Shown here: positions 62,701-64,000 of the stretch, one piece after another | Numbering within the stretch: the stretch's first letter is position 1 | Layout of the letters: every line of letters begins with the position of its first letter | Source: Novosphingobium sp. MW5 | Lineage (GTDB): Bacteria > Pseudomonadota > Alphaproteobacteria > Sphingomonadales > Sphingomonadaceae | DNA length: 64,000 bases | Reading direction: 5' to 3' | Assembly (NCBI GenBank): GCA_025938935.1 | Contig: JAPCWB010000001.1 | Coordinates: 186,001 to 250,000, forward strand | Made by a program: the position numbers and the translations under genes | Notes under the pieces: generated by a model | Seen by the model: only the letters and a program-made list of their open reading frames with translations | What the model was told of the DNA's origin: nothing | Database searches by the model: none

Positions 62701-64000
62701 TGCGCCCCAGCCGGTTTCCATTACTGCGATTAACGGCCAAGCTGTTACGGCCGGCGGCGCCGCGATAACGGTAGCAAACGGGTCCGTCGCGCTTGGCATT
62801 GACGGACAGCTGAGCTTCACGCCGACTGCAAACTATTTTGGAACGACCAGCTTCACTTATTCCGCGCAAGACGGCGGCGGAGTAACGTCGACGGCAACCG
62901 TCCAGCTGGTAGTCACGCCGGTTTCTGATGCGCCGACTGCGGTTGCCGATACATACGACGTGATCATTGGCTCCACGGTACAATTGAACGTCTTGGCTAA
63001 CGACATCAACCCAGATGCCCCCCTGACCGCTCTCGGCATAGGATCGATCGATACCACGGGTCTGGTCGGCACTGCGGTCAGCAATGGAAGCGTCATCAGC
63101 TTTACTGGCGATACGCTGGGCACGACCACGCTGTCCTACACTGCTACGAATGGCTTGGTAAGCACGCCCGCTACGGTTACGATCCGGGTTTTAGTGCAGA
63201 ACAATACGCCGACGCTGACAGGTGATCTTAGTGCGACCGTTTCTGAAGGTGAACGCGTCACCCTAACTGCGGCTGACATAGGGTATACCGATCTCGATCC
63301 GACGGATACCCTCGTCTTCACGGCGGCAACACCTGTCAACGGTTCAGTGCAGGTGAGCGGTGTAAACGCTTCAACCTTTACCATGGCCGACGTGAGCGCC
63401 GGGAGAGTATCCTTCCTCCATGATGGGTCCGAAACGCAATCGGCAAGCTTCTCAATAACGGTTACCGATGGCAAAATCGTAACGGTACCAGTCACAGTCC
63501 AGCTGGCCGTGACCCCGGTAAACGATGCTCCAATCCTGACCGGTACAGTTGCGAGCGCAACCTATGTAGAAAATGCGGCGGCTCTCACCCTTGCGCCAGC
63601 TCTGGTCCTTACGGACGCAGACAGCACCAGGATGTCCGGTGCTACCGTAACAATTTCCGGCGCACTTCCGGAAGACGTACTTACGTTTACGCCGCGCACG
63701 GGAATAACAGGAAGCTATGCCGCCGGAACCCTCACTCTGAGCGGTTCGGCAACGGTCGCGGCATATCAGGCAATCCTGCGATCCGTGGCCTATTCCAACA
63801 GTTCGGATCGACCTGTCACAACCCCGCGGACAGTGACATTCACCGTGAACGATGGCGGAGCAGCTAATTCAACAGCAACCACTTCGACCACAATCAACGT
63901 GCAGTCCATCAACGACCTTGCTACCGGGGCTGTGACGATCGCTTCGGCAGCCACAACCGGTACCGCAGTGACTTTGACCGCGGGCAGCAATCTGCTAGAT
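56762..64000 (+). CDS. Giant RTX/cadherin-like surface protein, truncated by window end
   Basis: An open frame of 2413 codons reaching the window end without a stop. GAGG lies 8 bases before the ATG; an upstream in-frame ATG at 56720 lacks an SD. There is no Sec signal. RTX blocks occur near residues 434-480 (GNDTINGGAGDDIMAG), about 1040-1110 (DILIGTNGDDFILGDIS) and 1670-1740 (GLGNDVISLGGGSDLGDGGA). Further ones near 1845-1890 include GGRGADILLGAASADVIFGG. The last 500 residues are cadherin-like/VCBS-type repeats (LANDSVTLAEDTSVTVNVLA; PTAVADTYDVIIGSTVQLNV; DAPILTGTVASATYVENAAA). This architecture fits a type I-secreted adhesin of the LapA/BapA style. No dedicated exporter is next to it in the window, so the one at 11.4-16.4 kb may serve it. 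Confidence 0.9.
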   Translation, partial: MATNIWGSDTQAQLIIASGLPPAGQALFDAADSGGAEVGVISYKNGQASVSFFDHMGVPTAARPTSVLATGGAALSEVAITASGILGYGAGWIEAGSNVIKAQYFSAAGTYGAPITLGTGHGLDMAGYSRNDAVDKRPAVDGFVATWIGTDGNVYFQRAGVHLDSKVDPIGNVRTAGQDGIPGSAPAGATAGPNTDADLAIQLTANGAASETSVAVTHSGEIIIAWTEHGQNGDTLSFKVMNADGTENFVATLPATLPAGAHVDTAWLAGGGFAISWNTADAIQGIVFNTAGGAVPGFGALFTSTGTVTLQNFAPGTFNGDFSLGTMLDTIGGFTLAYTDGTVLKEQSYNNLGTVLDPGQTQPITLGAVDPATSLASASLVGERVMVFSEQVDGTVAATVVDPRAQPIGTAIVLNGVGLIINGLDTPLRAVPDVLVGTIGNDTINGGAGDDIMAGALGNDRIIAGLGNDSVDGGGGLDTLVLSGQQSDYTIVNLGGTLFQITDNRAIANNDGIDIVRNVEVFEFAGPTAFAPRVIVPASALGSLTNNVSPTAWGLSNEDVDSLPSPTRTPDVDGFIVNDGPSRAGVQSAPVVSDSIGEFVSILWEDHSGGGSQIRGNFYDVEGTPDKLTPLPGTFAIGDGVGYEFNARIASGAANSGWGVVYSEKVDAITETLKTNFFGLNLTGNEQAVDASGLHQHSASVFGSYLDHRLNAATGQIDGPATILPAGMNDGYNVIYVEGGQVGDVYGAIRLQRFEVNLDALGQPGPARAGGLDGLAGVDSDAAVTLSASGRDPSITGLHTFETIAVWIEKDGSGLEHVVGTALDDLGQPIPIDLTNISGNDVIAAGSKAIVAQAEAVNAAIVWVADVGTNGNHIYELHATMLSSPGKGLDGQGFGLVTPAATFNLMTLPAGVDLASIKVSGISGEASADIIVQWDGTTAGDTNVFARHFGTILDPATGAALAMSPVGETIQLNANSQGDQSHNGVAGLLGDRFISVWQDSNAAVTAGNGTDIVAQIFDTRAPGQRIVGDFVAPSGAIAVRPDILIGTNGDDFILGDISDADGKADWIFAGLGNDIMQGGPSDRAAAVRSEILDGGAGIDTAVYTGNFADYEITAIFDRDRGPGFQITDLRPTQDVNNNLLQNDGIDLVYNVEKLAFADQVIDVAADIYNPPMPAPLAGWDGTPNAWSLTDETQYKLQSLASGDAVQKQIAVTNLQDDTALVWLEGPAGSATHSVMAERRLVTGEIDPLWQGPGQAAAGPIELTDGTFADNTVSNPVVTSAGLLGVLAAWESTTAGGQSSIHMRLASTASSTPFNAGAGFPAYGFAGGELVVPGSEGGSTPSLQGYEIVNTANDTVEIGFHVAFVDDTGHIRLARYEIPVFEVDPVTGALGAPALPANFGIGGQTQPILIGADGQRDHDPITGALIDDPAGAITLDVGTAPSLTSLHNGELVVGYVNASGNFAITRFDVTHTADSRDATVFVTDTITYAAAPTELLGANVLSGQVVNQLNGSFGAFWTEDDGAGGVVLKGNVYTAGGTTWHPSGTVVLEAGLPADVDVTVVSAGLDPNGVESGFVALWQTGGHISGQRFDMSGAKVGQVFLVDDPAGVAHGGLSAAGIDNGLIIIGHELAANNGDVGYSYLDTRQPGAEVIGTGVRAGVAINVAVGTVGDDAMDGRAADDQLFGGLGNDVISLGGGSDLGDGGAGNDIILGGGGQDQILGGAGNDLLMVGTSGPADVRKDAALVAGLTAAGINAGIIASNRGADIVSGGLGTDILSFRQDASPVRVDLASGLVYRSGTGAGTVNFTDNGTTASYNLTAAVGELVLDAAGAPIFRFTRDIERIEGGRGADILLGAASADVIFGGGGNDFVDGRAGQDIVVFTGSAAGYTVARSPNGISVTHTIPATGTSAARTETAILNNVEFVQFSDRRIAAADVQPGTGVSAASLTNRNPGPALANDSVTLAEDTSVTVNVLANDVANEFAPQPVSITAINGQAVTAGGAAITVANGSVALGIDGQLSFTPTANYFGTTSFTYSAQDGGGVTSTATVQLVVTPVSDAPTAVADTYDVIIGSTVQLNVLANDINPDAPLTALGIGSIDTTGLVGTAVSNGSVISFTGDTLGTTTLSYTATNGLVSTPATVTIRVLVQNNTPTLTGDLSATVSEGERVTLTAADIGYTDLDPTDTLVFTAATPVNGSVQVSGVNASTFTMADVSAGRVSFLHDGSETQSASFSITVTDGKIVTVPVTVQLAVTPVNDAPILTGTVASATYVENAAALTLAPALVLTDADSTRMSGATVTISGALPEDVLTFTPRTGITGSYAAGTLTLSGSATVAAYQAILRSVAYSNSSDRPVTTPRTVTFTVNDGGAANSTATTSTTINVQSINDLATGAVTIASAATTGTAVTLTAGSNLLD

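Overview
The window looks like a chromosomal piece of a sphingomonad-type alphaproteobacterium (moderately high GC). This is inferred from gene content: a DUF1153/SciP-like CtrA-system protein, a LOV-HTH photoreceptor of the EL222 type, an H-NOX/HNOBA kinase, an orphan Flp pilin, and giant RTX proteins with a type I exporter. I made no species call. No rRNA or tRNA gene was seen.

Layout. 1-5.6 kb: two divergent type II secretion blocks, gspG-J-K plus a GspL-position gene running off the left edge (minus), and gspE-F plus a GspI-like pseudopilin (plus). 5.6-11.3 kb: a signalling island. A stand-alone H-box protein, an H-NOX sensor and an HNOBA-histidine-kinase-receiver hybrid form a minus operon, facing two REC-winged-helix regulators and a degenerate FixJ-like protein; a SciP-like gene closes the island. 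11.4-25.6 kb: a type I secretion operon (TolC with a SPOR tail, ABC ATPase, HlyD-type adaptor) divergent from its likely cargo, a 2850-residue animal-type haem peroxidase with RTX repeats and a near-identical 138-bp Pro/Val repeat array. 25.7-26.8 kb: Flp pilin, PilZ protein and a small CxxC protein. 26.9-47.5 kb: a Wzx/Wzy exopolysaccharide cluster that starts with a NusG/RfaH-like antiterminator and ends with the GDP-fucose genes gmd and fcl. 47.6-48.1 kb: a decayed IS200-type transposase with three tandem hairpins. 48.2-52.5 kb: a blue-light/photoprotection group (LOV-HTH regulator, DUF2256, FeS-type photolyase, HIG1-like protein, FolE, FAD oxidoreductase). 52.6-56.3 kb: TonB receptor, PepSY protein and DUF2946 protein, probably metal uptake. 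56.8 kb to the right edge: a second giant RTX/cadherin-like surface protein, open for 2413 codons without reaching its end.

How it fits together. Much of the window concerns the cell surface: two giant Ca-binding exoproteins, their exporter, an exopolysaccharide, a T2SS block and an orphan pilin. NO/redox and blue-light sensors sit between these blocks and could tie surface behaviour to the environment; that link is inference.

Sequence quality. Five otherwise well-conserved genes carry a single-base frameshift. Three are one base short in a homopolymer (G6, T5, C5) and two have one extra base. I therefore treat them as possible assembly errors rather than proven pseudogenes.
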